A DNA stretch of 64,000 bases from Zea mays (taxonomy: Eukaryota; Streptophyta; Magnoliopsida; Poales; Poaceae). The translations under genes and the position numbers were made by a program. The stretch spans positions 131,904,990 to 131,968,989 of the forward strand of contig NC_050101.1 of the NCBI RefSeq assembly GCF_902167145.1, given 5' to 3'. Positions 53,725-64,000 of this stretch are shown one piece after another. The notes under the pieces were generated by a model. It ran no database searches. It saw only the letters and a program-made list of their open reading frames with translations, and was not told where the DNA came from. Each line of letters starts with the position of its first letter. Position 1 is the stretch's first letter.

Positions 53725-55614
53725 ATGACAGAAAATATGTCACATATAATACTTGGGAAGAAACCACTTTCTTACGTGGCACAAAGTCAAATTTATGCTC
53801 CAAGAAATAGTGATGTAGCCAACCCAGTGATAATAAATCGTGAACTAAAAATTGGAGAACTGGATAATAGTACTCGTGGATGGAGATCTCAGCCAACCAT
53901 TTCTGGAATTTGTTTTTATCCATATGCGCCCTCGAAACAGCCTGAGCAAGCATTCACTTTGGGGAACAGAATGATATCGCACGGTTTAGGATGGGAGAAT
54001 TATGATATTGAGCATATTCCTATTCCTTCTGGTTATGCGGAATGGGGTACAATAATTCTTGCAAAACATTCTTTTAATTTAAGAGGAGATGGAGAAGGTA
54101 TGGATTTTATCTATGGGGCCATTTATTGTTCTTTATTAGGACAATATTCTATCTCACCTTCGCTACTGAAATCTTTGCTGGAAAGATGGAATCCAGATTC
54201 AAACACTTTTTTATTCCACGATGGCGAGCGTACTGTAACACTCTTAGATTTGCATTATATTATGGGTTTACCAGTGGATGGGGAATTTTATGAGGAGTAT
54301 GTCCCTTCACATCATGAGCGTGAACCATCCATGCTACTATATCCCAAGTGCTTATCACAACTTTTGGAGGTTTGGGATGAATTACAAGTGGGGGGAGAAG
54401 TATCGCTACAAGAATGGTGCGACTGTTTTCATAACGGACCAAGGGGACTTTCACACTCTGATGATATGGAACTTTCGCTTATTTACAAAGCAGCTTTCAT
54501 AGCGATATGGCTTTGCGGCTTTGCTATTATCGGAGGGGGACCACGAATTCGTCGTGGGGTATTGGTGATGGCTTCATGGATAGCTTTGGGGCGACGTTTT
54601 GCCTTGGCACAACCAGCTTTGTGTTCCTTATATTACTCCCTGAGGTTAATTAGTACAGACCCGGTTGGCCCTTCTTATATGAAAAGACCTTGGCCTGTTC
54701 ATTATCTCATTGGATGGATGGGAGTTTACCTAAAACACGCTTTTGTTAACAAAGTGACGAAGCCACACATTCCTTATTATGACCATCCTACCAGGAAACC
54801 TATGCTAGTGAACATGTTATTTCGAACTTCTAAATATTTCAATCCTGAAAGTGCTTCTGATTTTCTGCGTAAAGATTCTAACATCCTTTGGCACCCATAC
54901 AAACCCAATTCTGCCAACCATCTACGCACACCACCTTCGTCTTGGATCAACAAAATATTTTGTTTATGCATTCGGCGTGGCTTGCTTCCTTTTAGGCGTG
55001 ATAACATATGCATTGCTGAGCCGTACCATCCAGATCGTGTAGCTCGACAGTTTAGACTTGATCAGATCGTCCCATATCTTGTACTAAAGAGCGTGTATAC
55101 AGAAGATGATTTTGGGGTCGCTTACTCTTACTGGGCACATCTTCTACGCCCAATAAATCAGGATTTCAGTTGTCTCCCTAATGAAACTCGTATTGGCAAC
55201 TGTACAATATATTGGATAAATTGGTATAGAAAATTTTCAGAGCCTTTTATCTCGGTATTGACGAACTTGCGTAGTGGTTGTGCGCGTGGTCGTGTACATT
55301 ATAATGATAGAAAAAGATTAGCAGCAGGCAAGATTATTCCTCGTCGTCTTTCTCCATCTGATTTTGTGGTGATACGAGAAGTGCGTGAGGAGCAGCATAC
55401 TAAGTATATTGCATTTATCAAGGCTAGCAAGAAGGTGATAATTAGTCCTTGGAAAAAATATTACATGATTTCTTACGCACAAGGGCCAACACTTCAACTC
55501 TACCAGACAATGTACGATTTACCTTCTATTCTTTACTTTATATTCCTGACAGCATACATACATATCACTGTTCATGAATTTTATTTTACTATGTACCCAA
55601 CTCTCCCTTTTTAG
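53725..55614 (+). CDS. Antisense plant mobile domain (PMD) protein in a Tat retrotransposon
   Basis: A 629-codon frame starts MTENMSHIILGKKPLSYV. Residues about 140-420 carry the plant mobile domain: SLLERWNPDSNTFLFHDGE, then TVTLLDLHYIMGLPVDG, a helical part LIYKAAFIAIWLCGF, and RPWPVHYLIGWMGVYL. A basic C-terminal part follows (RGRVHYNDRKRLAAGK). PMD is known from the plant MAIN/MAIL proteins (silencing and meristem maintenance, nuclear) and from transposon-carried versions in MULEs and Gypsy elements; its biochemical role is not settled. The last ~35 residues look non-coding and the stop TAG (55612-55614) falls on a good splice-acceptor sequence, so the true end is uncertain. The gene runs opposite to the element's own pol and converges with it. 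Confidence 0.82.
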   Translation: MTENMSHIILGKKPLSYVAQSQIYAPRNSDVANPVIINRELKIGELDNSTRGWRSQPTISGICFYPYAPSKQPEQAFTLGNRMISHGLGWENYDIEHIPIPSGYAEWGTIILAKHSFNLRGDGEGMDFIYGAIYCSLLGQYSISPSLLKSLLERWNPDSNTFLFHDGERTVTLLDLHYIMGLPVDGEFYEEYVPSHHEREPSMLLYPKCLSQLLEVWDELQVGGEVSLQEWCDCFHNGPRGLSHSDDMELSLIYKAAFIAIWLCGFAIIGGGPRIRRGVLVMASWIALGRRFALAQPALCSLYYSLRLISTDPVGPSYMKRPWPVHYLIGWMGVYLKHAFVNKVTKPHIPYYDHPTRKPMLVNMLFRTSKYFNPESASDFLRKDSNILWHPYKPNSANHLRTPPSSWINKIFCLCIRRGLLPFRRDNICIAEPYHPDRVARQFRLDQIVPYLVLKSVYTEDDFGVAYSYWAHLLRPINQDFSCLPNETRIGNCTIYWINWYRKFSEPFISVLTNLRSGCARGRVHYNDRKRLAAGKIIPRRLSPSDFVVIREVREEQHTKYIAFIKASKKVIISPWKKYYMISYAQGPTLQLYQTMYDLPSILYFIFLTAYIHITVHEFYFTMYPTLPF

Positions 55615-56934
55615 CACTCTGAGATAAATCTTATGGAGGGTTCTTCTTTGCAACACGTATCGACCGATAATACATCACAGAAAGACTCCATGGATGATCA
55701 GGTTTACATGCAGCCTGAAGACAACAGAAAGCGGAGACTATCTGAAGACACTCTTTTACGTGACAGTGAAGAATCTTTAACCAAAAGAAAACTCGATTTT
55801 TCTCGGCCTGTTGGTGGTGACACCGGCACAGCTACACTTACTCCTTACCCAACTATTACCGGAAACGAGGATTTTGTTCCATCGTCTTCTGACGTTGCAC
55901 AAGTAGGAGATGGTGATGATGATGTGACCAATTTTTGCTTGACAAGACGAGAGCCACCAACTTGTGACGTTGCACAAGTAGGAGATGGTGATGATGATGT
56001 GACCAATTTTTGCTTGACAAGACGAGAGCCACCAACTTCACCTTTTATTGATTCTTGTGTCGACACAACAGAGTTAGCTGAGGATTATTCAAGCTTCCCC
56101 TGCGCCCTACCCTCTGCTGTTAACTTTAGTGACATTGATTCTTTTCTTGATGGTATTATTTTATAAATACATCAATACTTCATCATCATCATCATCATCG
56201 TCATATTTATTATTATTAGTATTAATATTATTAGTACTAACCATATCCTTTGTTGTTCTATTTTAGGTTGCGATCAATTGTTCGAAAACCAACCTTTGAA
56301 TATAATTTCTCCTGTTGAGATACACCCTAGCATGGACACCGTTGCAACACTAGAAGATCTTTTCCTCAAGACAGCCAGGCAAGCGTTGGCAAATGTTCTT
56401 GATGGGCTAAATGCCCATACTTTGAGAGATCCTGTTCGTTGCTCCAGTCTGCGCCTCGCTTCGTCTTGTCTTACGGGACAATTTGCTAGCATTGCAAGAA
56501 TTAAAGCTATGCTGGACAAATTAATTACCATTTCCGAACAGCTGCAGAGGACGTATTCTAACTTTGAAGTGGCAAAAAAACAAGACGAAGAAAGCACTAT
56601 TGAAATCAAGCAGGCGCTTGACGTTCAAAGGGAAGCTCTTCGCACTGTTGATGAGGAATTGGCCTCTGCTGAAAAGCAGCGGGCAGAAACCATGACGACA
56701 ATTGAGAAACTTAATCAAGTTTTAATGGAGGTAGAGCAAAAGAGAGCGCGACTTGAAGAAATGCGTTCTACTTCAGATTTGGAGGTGAGGAAATTGGAGC
56801 AGGACTTGTGTGATGCAATTGCAGACGCGAGCAAGAAGGCTATTGATGTTTTTCAGAAGGAAACAACGGAACTGAATCAGCGGGCTGAGCAACTTCTTAT
56901 TGATTTAAATAGCTGTCGATCTAGCAATAACTAG
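55615..56934 (+). CDS. Acidic linker plus coiled-coil protein, likely C-terminal part of the PMD gene
   Basis: Exon A (55615 or ATG 55633 to 56152) and exon B (56267-56934) join through a GT-AG intron in phase 1 (GATG|GTATT ... CTATTTTAG|GTTGC). Exon A has a basic KRRLSEDTLL / TKRKLDFSR region (a possible nuclear signal) and a 25-residue acidic unit (DVAQVGDGDDDVTNF...) present twice. Exon B is a long helix with heptads (KAMLDKLITISEQLQRTY through KLEQDLCDAIADASKK), a clear coiled coil of about 140 residues. The frame of exon A is the same as that of the PMD frame upstream, with only one TAG between, so the two are probably one gene. I do not recognise a family for this part. Confidence 0.65.
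55891..56040 (+). repeat. In-frame 75-bp tandem duplication
   Basis: Units starting GACGTTGCACAAGTAGGAGA at 55891 and 55966 are nearly identical. They add 25 acidic residues without changing the frame of the antisense gene. Confidence 0.93.
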
Positions 56935-57476
56935 GGTCCCAACTGTTTGGGACGATCTATGAATGTTATTTCTCTTTATTATTATCAAACATTTGTTTGT
57001 TTGTTTTTTTTCCTTCATTTAATCATGAACGTGTTAGACCTTTTATTATATATTTTTTTAGAAATAAAAGTGGCATCTTTTTTTTTAATATACTCTGTGG
57101 CGTGTCCTTTTGTGTGTGTATTTGGCGTTCGTATGGTAATGTAATATATCCATTTATTTGTTTATTTATTCTGCTCACAACAATAGAATTTATATATATT
57201 TAGTCACTTCTTAATCTAGACTCAGTGAGCTCCATCATATCTGAATTTTATCGATGAACTATGTGATTTTTAAGCTCATAAAAAAATTGGAGCATGTTTT
57301 TTTATTGCTTACAGTTTAAGCTCATGAGCGATGGAGCATGTGTACTTTTTTGTTTTTATTGCTTACAGTTTAGGCTCATGAAGCGTTGGAGCATATGATG
57401 GATTTATTTTTATTATTTATTTCTCACTAACAGTTTAAGCTTATGAGTGATGGAGCATATAATAATAATAATATTT
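56935..57476 (+). other. Presumed 3' region of the antisense gene, with degenerate repeats
   Basis: A motif of the form 'aagctcatgagcgatggagcat' recurs in degenerate form at about 57272, 57318, 57372 and 57437. AT-rich, no domain-bearing frame. The pol stop on the other strand (about 57477) lies just beyond, so the two transcription units converge here. Confidence 0.5.
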
Positions 57477-59814
57477 TCAAGCATAGTAGCGTTTTAAGAA
57501 TTTTCCATTTATTGGCGGAGGGCAATATTCGTCGTCGGCAGAAATAATTCGATATGCACCACTTGAATAGACATCCTTTACTACATACGGGCCTTCCCAT
57601 TTAGCTCAAATTTTCCTTTTATTCGATGAGTAATATTCATGGGGCGGATAACTGCTAGCACCAGGTCCCCTGTTTAAATGATCTTTTTAATCGCTTATCA
57701 AAAGATCGAGACATCCTAGCTTGGTATGCCTCCAAGTTTTGCAATGCATGAAGCCGCTTTTCCTCCAAGTTGTCTAATTCTTTTAAGCGCAATTTTGTCG
57801 CTTCCTCTTCTGTGAGTTTTTCTTGAATGGCAACTCGTAAAGAAGCGATTTGTACTTCTAATGGTAGGACAGCTTCTCCCCCATATACAAGGGAGTAGGG
57901 GGTCATCCATGTTGCCGTTCGCGTCGTCACTCTATACGCCCACAACGACTCTAGTAGCTTTTCATGCCAGTGCCTCTTATTATGTGAGACCATCTTTTTA
58001 AGCAATTTGCATAACACTTTATTAAATGCTTCCGCTTGACCATTAGCGGACGGGTTATATCCAGTAGAGAAACTATGCTTGATATTAAATTTGGCACACA
58101 TCCTCTCGATTTGTTTACTCCTAAAATTTGACCCATTATCAGATATCATTCTATTTGGCACACCAAATCGATATATGAGATTAGTTCTTATGAAATTTTC
58201 TACATTTTCAGCTTTTACCTCTTTTAATGCCACAGCTTCTGCCCATTTGGAGAAATGGTCAGTGGCGGCTAAAATAAATCTATGTCCTTTGGATGATGGT
58301 GGGTGAATCGGTCCAACTACATCCATCCCCCACATTTCAAATGGCCAGGACATGTTAGTGGGATGTAATGGTTCATGTGGTTGGTGTATAAAGTTGCCAT
58401 GTATTTGACACTCATGGCACTTTTTCGCGAATTTCATGCAATCATCGAACATGGTAGGCCAATAATAGCCTAAATGTTTAAGTTGATAATGTAGTTTAGG
58501 TCCGGATTGATGTGCTCCGCACACTCCAGCATGGACTTCTTTTAAGGCCTCTATCACTTCATCTCCAGCAAGGCAACAAAGTAGCATGCCATCACTTGAA
58601 CGCCGATAAAGCGTATCATTTATGCAGGTGTAGTTAATTGATCTTTTCCTAAGCCTAGACCTCTCATTTGAATTGAGGGGCAAGTATCCATGGAGTAAAT
58701 ATTCGAGGAATGGCGTTCGCCAATCCCCCATCTCAATCTCACAAGTTTCTATATTTGTTGCAAAGATGGATGATATGTCTTCTTCCTCTTCCAATATAGG
58801 AAGGACTCTACGTTCCTCCACATGTACATCCATTGTGTCATGTGGATTTAGTGACATGCTAGCAGCTAGACTAGCTAGTGCATCTGCCTTTTCATTTTTA
58901 TTCCGTACAACATGATGAACTTTTAAATCGGCAAACATGGATATAAGCGTTTTTGCTTTTCTAAAATATGGTATAAGACCTTGTTTTTTAATAGTATATA
59001 CTCCCAATAATTGATTAACTATTAATTGAGAATCTCCGTAGACATGGAGTGTGCTTATACCCATACTAAGGGCTATTTTGAGGCCAATGATGAGAGCCTC
59101 ATATTCGGCGGCATTATTCGAAACCGCTGAGGTTAATGTGAAGGAGTATGGAATGATTCCATCATCAGGCGTCACAAAGACGACCCCAGCACCTGCGCCA
59201 GATTTTCGACTTGCGCCATCGAAATACATCTGCCATATATGATCAGGTATCTCAATGGCAAAAACCTCTTCATCAGGCAAATCATCGTCAATGGGAAAAT
59301 CATCAGGGATAGGGTGTGCAGCTAAGAAATTGGCCAATCCTTGTCCTTTAATGGCCTTCTGAGGCACAAACACAATGTCAAATTGTGAGAGTAACATCGC
59401 CCACTTAGCTAACCTACCCGATAATGTCATTTTGCTTAAAATATATCTGAGCGGGTCTGCTCTCGAAACAAGTTGTATCGTATGTTCTAACATATAATGG
59501 CGAAGCTTTTGTGCAGCAAATACAAGTGCTAAACATATTTTTTCTATGTCAGGATAATTACACTCTGCCCCCAGTAGGGTGCGACTGAGATAGTACAGGG
59601 ATACTTCCTTCCCTGTGTCATTGTTTTGTGCTAAAAGGGCACCTAATGAGGTAGGCATGGCCGCTGTGTATAAGATCAATGGTTTCCCTTTGATTGGGGC
59701 ACACAGGACAGGAGGATTTGTTAAATATTGTTTAATATCCTCGAACGCATTTTGACATGCTTGGTCCCATTGAAATGGGACCCCTTTTTTCATCAGGCGG
59801 GAAAAGGTTTGCAT
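57477..59814 (-). pseudogene. Tat pol: RNase H, archaeal-type RNase H and integrase
   Basis: The frame 59814-57655 carries the RT-linked RNase H (SLGALLAQNNDTGKEV), a second archaeal-type RNase H (MYFDGASRKSGAGAGVVF, NNAAEYEALIIGLKIA, YGDSQLIVNQLL, KADALASLA), the integrase HHCC region (HQSGPKLHYQLKHLGYYW; CHECQIH) and the DDE core (WGMDVVGP; ISDNGSNF; SANGQAEAFNK). Loss of one G in a G-run near 57668 shifts the frame; the remaining C-terminus (YVVKDVYSSGAYRIISADD) reads on to about 57477 with one further indel. All catalytic residues I can see are present. Integrase inserts the cDNA; the RNases H degrade the RNA template. Confidence 0.88.
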
Positions 59815-61142
59815 CTCCCGGATAAATTTGAGATAAATCTCCTAATATAAGCCAAGTGACCTTGGAGGCTTTTTAATTCATGCAAATTTCTAGGTTGTGG
59901 CATATTTACGATTGCCTTTATTTTGGCTGGGTCAATCTCAATGCCACGCTTTGTGACTATGAAGCCAAGGAATTTGCCCGACGCAACTCCAAAAGCGCAC
60001 TTCATGGGGTTCATTTTCAACTTATGTTGCCTAAGTCGTTTAAATACTATTGCTAAATTTTCTAAATGCTCTTGCTCATGCTTGGATTTTACGACTATAT
60101 CGTCTATATAGCACTCAACGATATCATATAATAAACCTTCAAGTACGATAGTCATGGCTCTTTGATATGTAGCGCCCGCATTTTTCAATCCAAATGGCAT
60201 CACCTTATAACAGTATATGCCTTTGGGTGTTCGAAATGTCGTTAACTCCTCATCCTCTGGGGCCATTTTTATTTGGTTATATCCTGAGAAACCATCCATG
60301 AAAGAAAATATTTCATACCCCATGGTGGCATCTATGAGGATCTCAGAAATTGGAATCGGAAAATCGTCTTTTGGGCACGCTTTATTCAAATCTCTAAAAT
60401 CTACACATATACGAATTTGCCCATTTTTCTTTTGCACAGGCACAATGCTAGAAACCCACTTAGGGTATTTTACTTCCCTAATGAAATCTGCAGCTATGAG
60501 TTTATCAACTTCAGCTTCAATTTTTGGAAGGAGCTCCGGTCGATATCTTCTTTGCCCTTGCTTGATAGGACAAGTGTCCTTATTTACAGCCAGTTTATGC
60601 ACCGCAACCATTGGGTCCAAACCTGGCATTTCTTCATAGGACCAAGCAAACACATCCCTGTTAGCAGAAATAAATTTATGATACTCTTTCTTACTCTTTA
60701 TAGACAAATGTTCGCTAATAAAGATTGGTCGAGGGTCATCAGGTGTACCAATGTTAATTTCCTCCAACTCATCAACAGTTGACTGGTTTCCATCTTCCAT
60801 TTGGGGAGATGCTGTTGTAGCGTCAATTGACTCGATAGAGGTCATATGAACCTCATAACCTAGCCCATATTTTGTTTCCTTTAATGCTTGATCTTCATGT
60901 AATGCATCAAGCTGAGCTTGGGACATCATCTTTTCAAATGGCGCAAGCTGCCCTCGGCCATCACATAGTGAAGGGCCAATAGATGTATCATAGTACATCT
61001 GTTGCATCATATAAAGCACTCTATTATCATATAAGGCGATAGGTAAAGTTTCATCATCTCTATCCAATAACGTGACTTGTGCAGCTACCTTATTTTTATC
61101 ATGTTTCTCAATTTTCGCTTGATTTATTCTATATTGTACCAA
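59793..61142 (-). pseudogene. Tat reverse transcriptase
   Basis: RT motifs in order: KYPKWVSSIVPVQKKNG, ICVDFRDLNKACPKDDFP, FMDGFSGYNQIKMAPED, MPFGLKNAGATYQRAM, CYIDDIVVKS, and LGFIVTKRGIEIDPAKI. The frame is open for 449 codons. One base appears lost in a T-run near 59808, so the RNase H-integrase part is in another frame; a further frame change lies between 61142 and the protease frame. Both look like recent single-base losses. Confidence 0.88.
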
Positions 61143-61192
61143 AGGAGGTAGAGGTGTCGGGAATGTGGTACCTTTATAATTGTGTGCTTTAT

Positions 61193-62266
61193 TTATAACA
61201 TGAAATATTGGATCTCCCTTTTTCTTTGGTCGCTTGGTATGTATTGGTATCTCTTTTGATTTACTGAAGACTTCCCAGTGTCCCTATCAGACAAGTCTTG
61301 AACTGACGATGATATTGTTTTCGGTTTTGAGATCTTATCAACTGGCTCAAAATAGAATTTGGCATCAGCATAGAAAGTCTCTGCCACTGTGAATGGCTTT
61401 TTGTCCGCAAAAATTCGCACTATGTCCCCCGAGGTATCTTTGTATTTAATACATTGATGGAGAGTAGATGGAACAACCTTATTTTCATGCAACCATGGAC
61501 GACCGATCAATGCATTGTACGAGGTAGCCGCATCAATCACATGGAAATTCACATATGTCACAAGCTTTTCTAACTTTAGCACAAGGGAAATTGTTCCCAA
61601 TGCTTCCTGGCCAGACTGGTTAAAACCATGAATAATTACGTTAGACTGGCTTAGATCACCAGCGGAGTACCCTATTCTTTTAAGAGTATGCAGAGGTAAC
61701 AAATTAATAGCTGAACCACCATCAATCATGATACGGTTAATGACTAAGTCATCAATCTCACCAAGCATGAGAAGAGGTCTATTATGTTTCTTGTTCCCCA
61801 ATAACAAATCTTTATCAGCAAAAGTCATGTTTTGAGTTTGAGCTAATTCTGCTTCCACTTGGGAAACTTCGGCTCTATAATCTTCTGGAAAGGATAGTGC
61901 AGTAACAAATGCTTTACGCAAATCGGGAGAAAGACACAAGGCATCATACACAGAAAGCATAGCTGGTATTTTCTTCAAGTGTGCAACTACATCATACTTG
62001 ACCGACACATTTGATACATGGCCAGTCACACTTCTCGGAGTTACATTCTCATTTTGGAGATTTCGTGGCTGAGACGAACTAGGCAGTTGGCGACCTGATC
62101 TAAGCTGTATTTCATCAACTTCTGGCACTTCTTCCTCGGGGAAGTAAAGTGGTTCATCATCATCCTCAAATACTCCGATGGCGAAAGTGTCATACTCCTC
62201 CATTGGGTTGCGCTCGTGCTTCTCTACATTTAAGGAGATGCACGGGCCTTCACCCTTTTCCATCAC
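61193..62266 (-). pseudogene. Tat aspartic protease region
   Basis: A 357-codon frame contains IMIDGGSAINLLPLHTLKRI, the active-site region of Tat-lineage proteases (DGG in place of DTG/DSG), and the second conserved block NALIGRPWLHE. It is in the same frame as gag with one TAG (62357-62359) between them, and is out of frame with RT, the shift falling near 61150-61260. The enzyme would cleave the Gag-Pol polyprotein. Confidence 0.82.
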
Positions 62267-62356
62267 TCGTCGTAGAGCAAGTCGTCTTGAGAATTGCTGT
62301 CGACGCTTTCTTGATCTTTGTGACGTGGAGGTTCCACCTCTTGGGGTGTGGATCCA

Positions 62357-64000
62357 CTAGCGGAGAGCCTTGCTTTCATGCTTGGACTCAACTTGTTGTT
62401 TTGGATATCCTGGCATAGTCACATTCACATTCTCAGGGTTTGATATCATCATAAATTGATCATACATGTATTGATCATAGTTTGGTGACATATTTAAAGT
62501 TGTATGACTCACCAAATCATTTTGAAAAGTGGCGACATTTGATGTAGCCACCTTCTTTCCTTTCTTCATACTTTTGAGGAGGTCAGCATTTATGGTGCCT
62601 TCATCTATCAATTTCTGTATGATGTTTTTCACCACAAAGCAATCTTTAAGGGTATGACCCAAGATACGATGATAGTGGCAAAAATTCGGTTCCTTGAACT
62701 TAGAGGCCTCTTCTGGCCTTTTGGGCTTAGGGAGTTCTATGAGGCCTAACTCTCTTAAGCCTATGAAAAGATCATCTACTTCTTCCACAGGGAAGGAATA
62801 TGTTTGATTTTGTCGCTCACTCAAAGTTGGCCTTCTAGGAGCTGATGCATCACCTCTGTGTTGATTTCTTTCAACGACGCCCCTAGTTTGCAATTTTCGA
62901 GGGACTACTGTAGCCTCCATGGCCTGCATCTGTTTTGGTTTACTGGGAACTTTATCCCGTGGTCCATTTCTTTCCATCACAGGCTTATTATATGGTCTTG
63001 CCTGCCTAGAGATATGTTGCATATAGTTCTCTATATCTGTTGCCTTTGATGCTAACTCTTCGAAGGTGATTGGACGCACCCCTTGCAAATATATGGCCAT
63101 GTCAGGGCTCAAGTTGTTCATGCACATTCGTACCGCTTCTGGTTCAGTAATGGGCTGAGGACAATGAAGGCTTAAATTCCTCCATCTATTGATAAAATCA
63201 GCTGCCCTTTCATTGGCCCTTTGTAGAGTCTGGGTCAACTCAGTGATCCCTACTGTCCTTTGTGTGCTATAGAAACGCTCAAGGAAAGCATCTTGCATTT
63301 GTTCCCATGTTCTAATAGAGCCCGGTGCCAACTTACTATACCATGTGAAAGCAGGTCCTGACAATGTTTGTACGAATTGCCGGAGGAGGAGAGCGCCATT
63401 ATGGGAGGTGTCTTGGCAAGCAGCTAAGAAATGAGCCACATGTTCATGTGGAGATCCAGTTCCATTGAACTTACTAAACTGTGGTTGGCGATAGTTGTTT
63501 GGGAAGGGTACCATGTCAACTTCTGGTGGATATGGTTTCACATACCCTGGACGCATGGAATAATGTGTTTGCATGTATTGTGCTCTCACACCCTCAGAAA
63601 TCATTCTTTGTATCGCCTCAAGAGTGAGTGCAGGTTCAGAACGTTGTTGGTTATGGCTGGTAGAGGCATCCCTGTCATTATCATGGCTGTGGTTAGCCAC
63701 TTGTTCACGAGCCATTTGTTCACGAAGAGCAACCAATTCATCTTCCTTTTGTTGAAGAGTAGCCATAAGTTGGGCCATTTGCTGCTCAACTGAGTGGCCA
63801 TCATTTGCTGTAAGGACTTGCTCCACACGGCTTGGCCCATCCTCATTATTTAGCGGGGAACACAAGTCGTCGTTGCTTATAGCATTTGAATCATCTGAAC
63901 GACAGCCTGACAAACTCCGAGTTATCGGGCGATGACCAGAAGGAATTTGCTTGCGAGGCTTCTTTCTTTTGAAATGAGCTGAAGCAGAGGAAGACTGACT
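62357..64000 (-). CDS. Tat gag (5' end outside the window)
   Basis: The frame is open from the right edge to the TAG at 62357-62359, so the start codon lies beyond 64000. It has a basic N-terminal part (FKRKKPRKQIPSGHRPI), a coiled-coil stretch (QQKEDELVALREQMAREQ), the retrotransposon gag domain (FLAACQDTSHNGALLLRQF; LSGPAFTWYSKLAPGSI; FLERFYSTQRT) and a Cys/His block (FCHYHRILGHTLKDCF) that probably binds nucleic acid. Gag assembles the cytoplasmic particle. Whether the final TAG is a natural gag terminator or a CAG to TAG mutation cannot be told from one copy. Confidence 0.85.
   Translation of the reverse strand, partial: SQSSSASAHFKRKKPRKQIPSGHRPITRSLSGCRSDDSNAISNDDLCSPLNNEDGPSRVEQVLTANDGHSVEQQMAQLMATLQQKEDELVALREQMAREQVANHSHDNDRDASTSHNQQRSEPALTLEAIQRMISEGVRAQYMQTHYSMRPGYVKPYPPEVDMVPFPNNYRQPQFSKFNGTGSPHEHVAHFLAACQDTSHNGALLLRQFVQTLSGPAFTWYSKLAPGSIRTWEQMQDAFLERFYSTQRTVGITELTQTLQRANERAADFINRWRNLSLHCPQPITEPEAVRMCMNNLSPDMAIYLQGVRPITFEELASKATDIENYMQHISRQARPYNKPVMERNGPRDKVPSKPKQMQAMEATVVPRKLQTRGVVERNQHRGDASAPRRPTLSERQNQTYSFPVEEVDDLFIGLRELGLIELPKPKRPEEASKFKEPNFCHYHRILGHTLKDCFVVKNIIQKLIDEGTINADLLKSMKKGKKVATSNVATFQNDLVSHTTLNMSPNYDQYMYDQFMMISNPENVNVTMPGYPKQQVESKHESKALR

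Larger units (their letters stand above)
48516..64000 (-). mobile_element. Tat-lineage Gypsy element with antisense PMD gene (partial)
   Basis: The element reads leftward on the minus strand: gag (to 62357), protease, RT, RNase H, archaeal-type RNase H and integrase (to 57477), a long 3' spacer, a polypurine tract and the 3' LTR (48516-52524). Its 5' LTR lies beyond the right edge. The double RNase H places it in the Tat lineage of Ty3/Gypsy. The spacer carries a plus-strand gene (about 53.2-57.0 kb) with a plant mobile domain. Extra frames, some antisense, between pol and 3' LTR are known in Tat-lineage elements. Confidence 0.9.

Noticed and set aside
55777..56066. Minus-strand frames with repeated KLVTSSSPSPTCATS
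   Set aside because: Shadow of the 75-bp duplication of the antisense gene on the other strand.

Overview
This window is plant nuclear DNA from a large, repeat-rich grass genome. Maize or a close Andropogoneae relative is most likely: the retrotransposons are Tekay/Del-type and Sirevirus (Opie/Ji-like), LTRs carry the CACCGGACTGTCCGGTG palindrome, and MITEs, a SINE, hAT, CACTA-like and Mutator elements sit around a small housekeeping gene. There are no bacterial features. I recognise one conventional host gene, SRP9 (signal recognition particle 9-kDa subunit), in four exons between 9898 and 17905. Nearly everything else is transposon or transposon debris.

Layout. 1-1396: 5' end of a minus-strand Gypsy element (LTR 288-1396). 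1397-4584: small DNA transposons (Stowaway MITE, CACTA-like remnant, hAT element with an 8-bp target duplication, another MITE) and a piece of Tekay LTR. 4594-9785: a 5.2-kb Mutator-like element (MULE) with ~295-bp TIRs and a perfect 9-bp target duplication, inserted 112 bp upstream of the SRP9 start codon. It carries a broken mudrA-type transposase and, convergent to it, an intact two-exon gene for an unrecognised 166-aa protein. 9898-17905: SRP9, whose 7.5-kb second intron holds a U2 snRNA pseudogene, a SINE with a 21-bp target duplication, an antisense Ale/Hopscotch Copia fragment, a LINE 3' fragment and two MITEs.

18198-48515: a nested retrotransposon block. A decayed Tat-lineage Gypsy fragment is fused directly to the gag of a Tekay chromovirus (20248-36891, 5' LTR lost). 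A young Sirevirus (22360-31259, LTRs almost identical, target duplication ACTAC) splits the Tekay pol. The Tekay 3' LTR abuts an older, minus-strand Sirevirus (36892-47959), which is itself split by a solo Tekay-type LTR (39161-42944, target duplication ATAGA). A LINE endonuclease fragment follows.

48516-64000: a minus-strand Tat-lineage Gypsy element running off the right edge (3' LTR 48516-52524; pol and gag 57477-64000). Between its pol and 3' LTR, on the opposite strand, is a spliced-looking gene encoding a plant mobile domain (PMD) protein followed by an acidic linker and a coiled coil. This antisense cargo gene, and the second gene of the MULE, are the most interesting items here.
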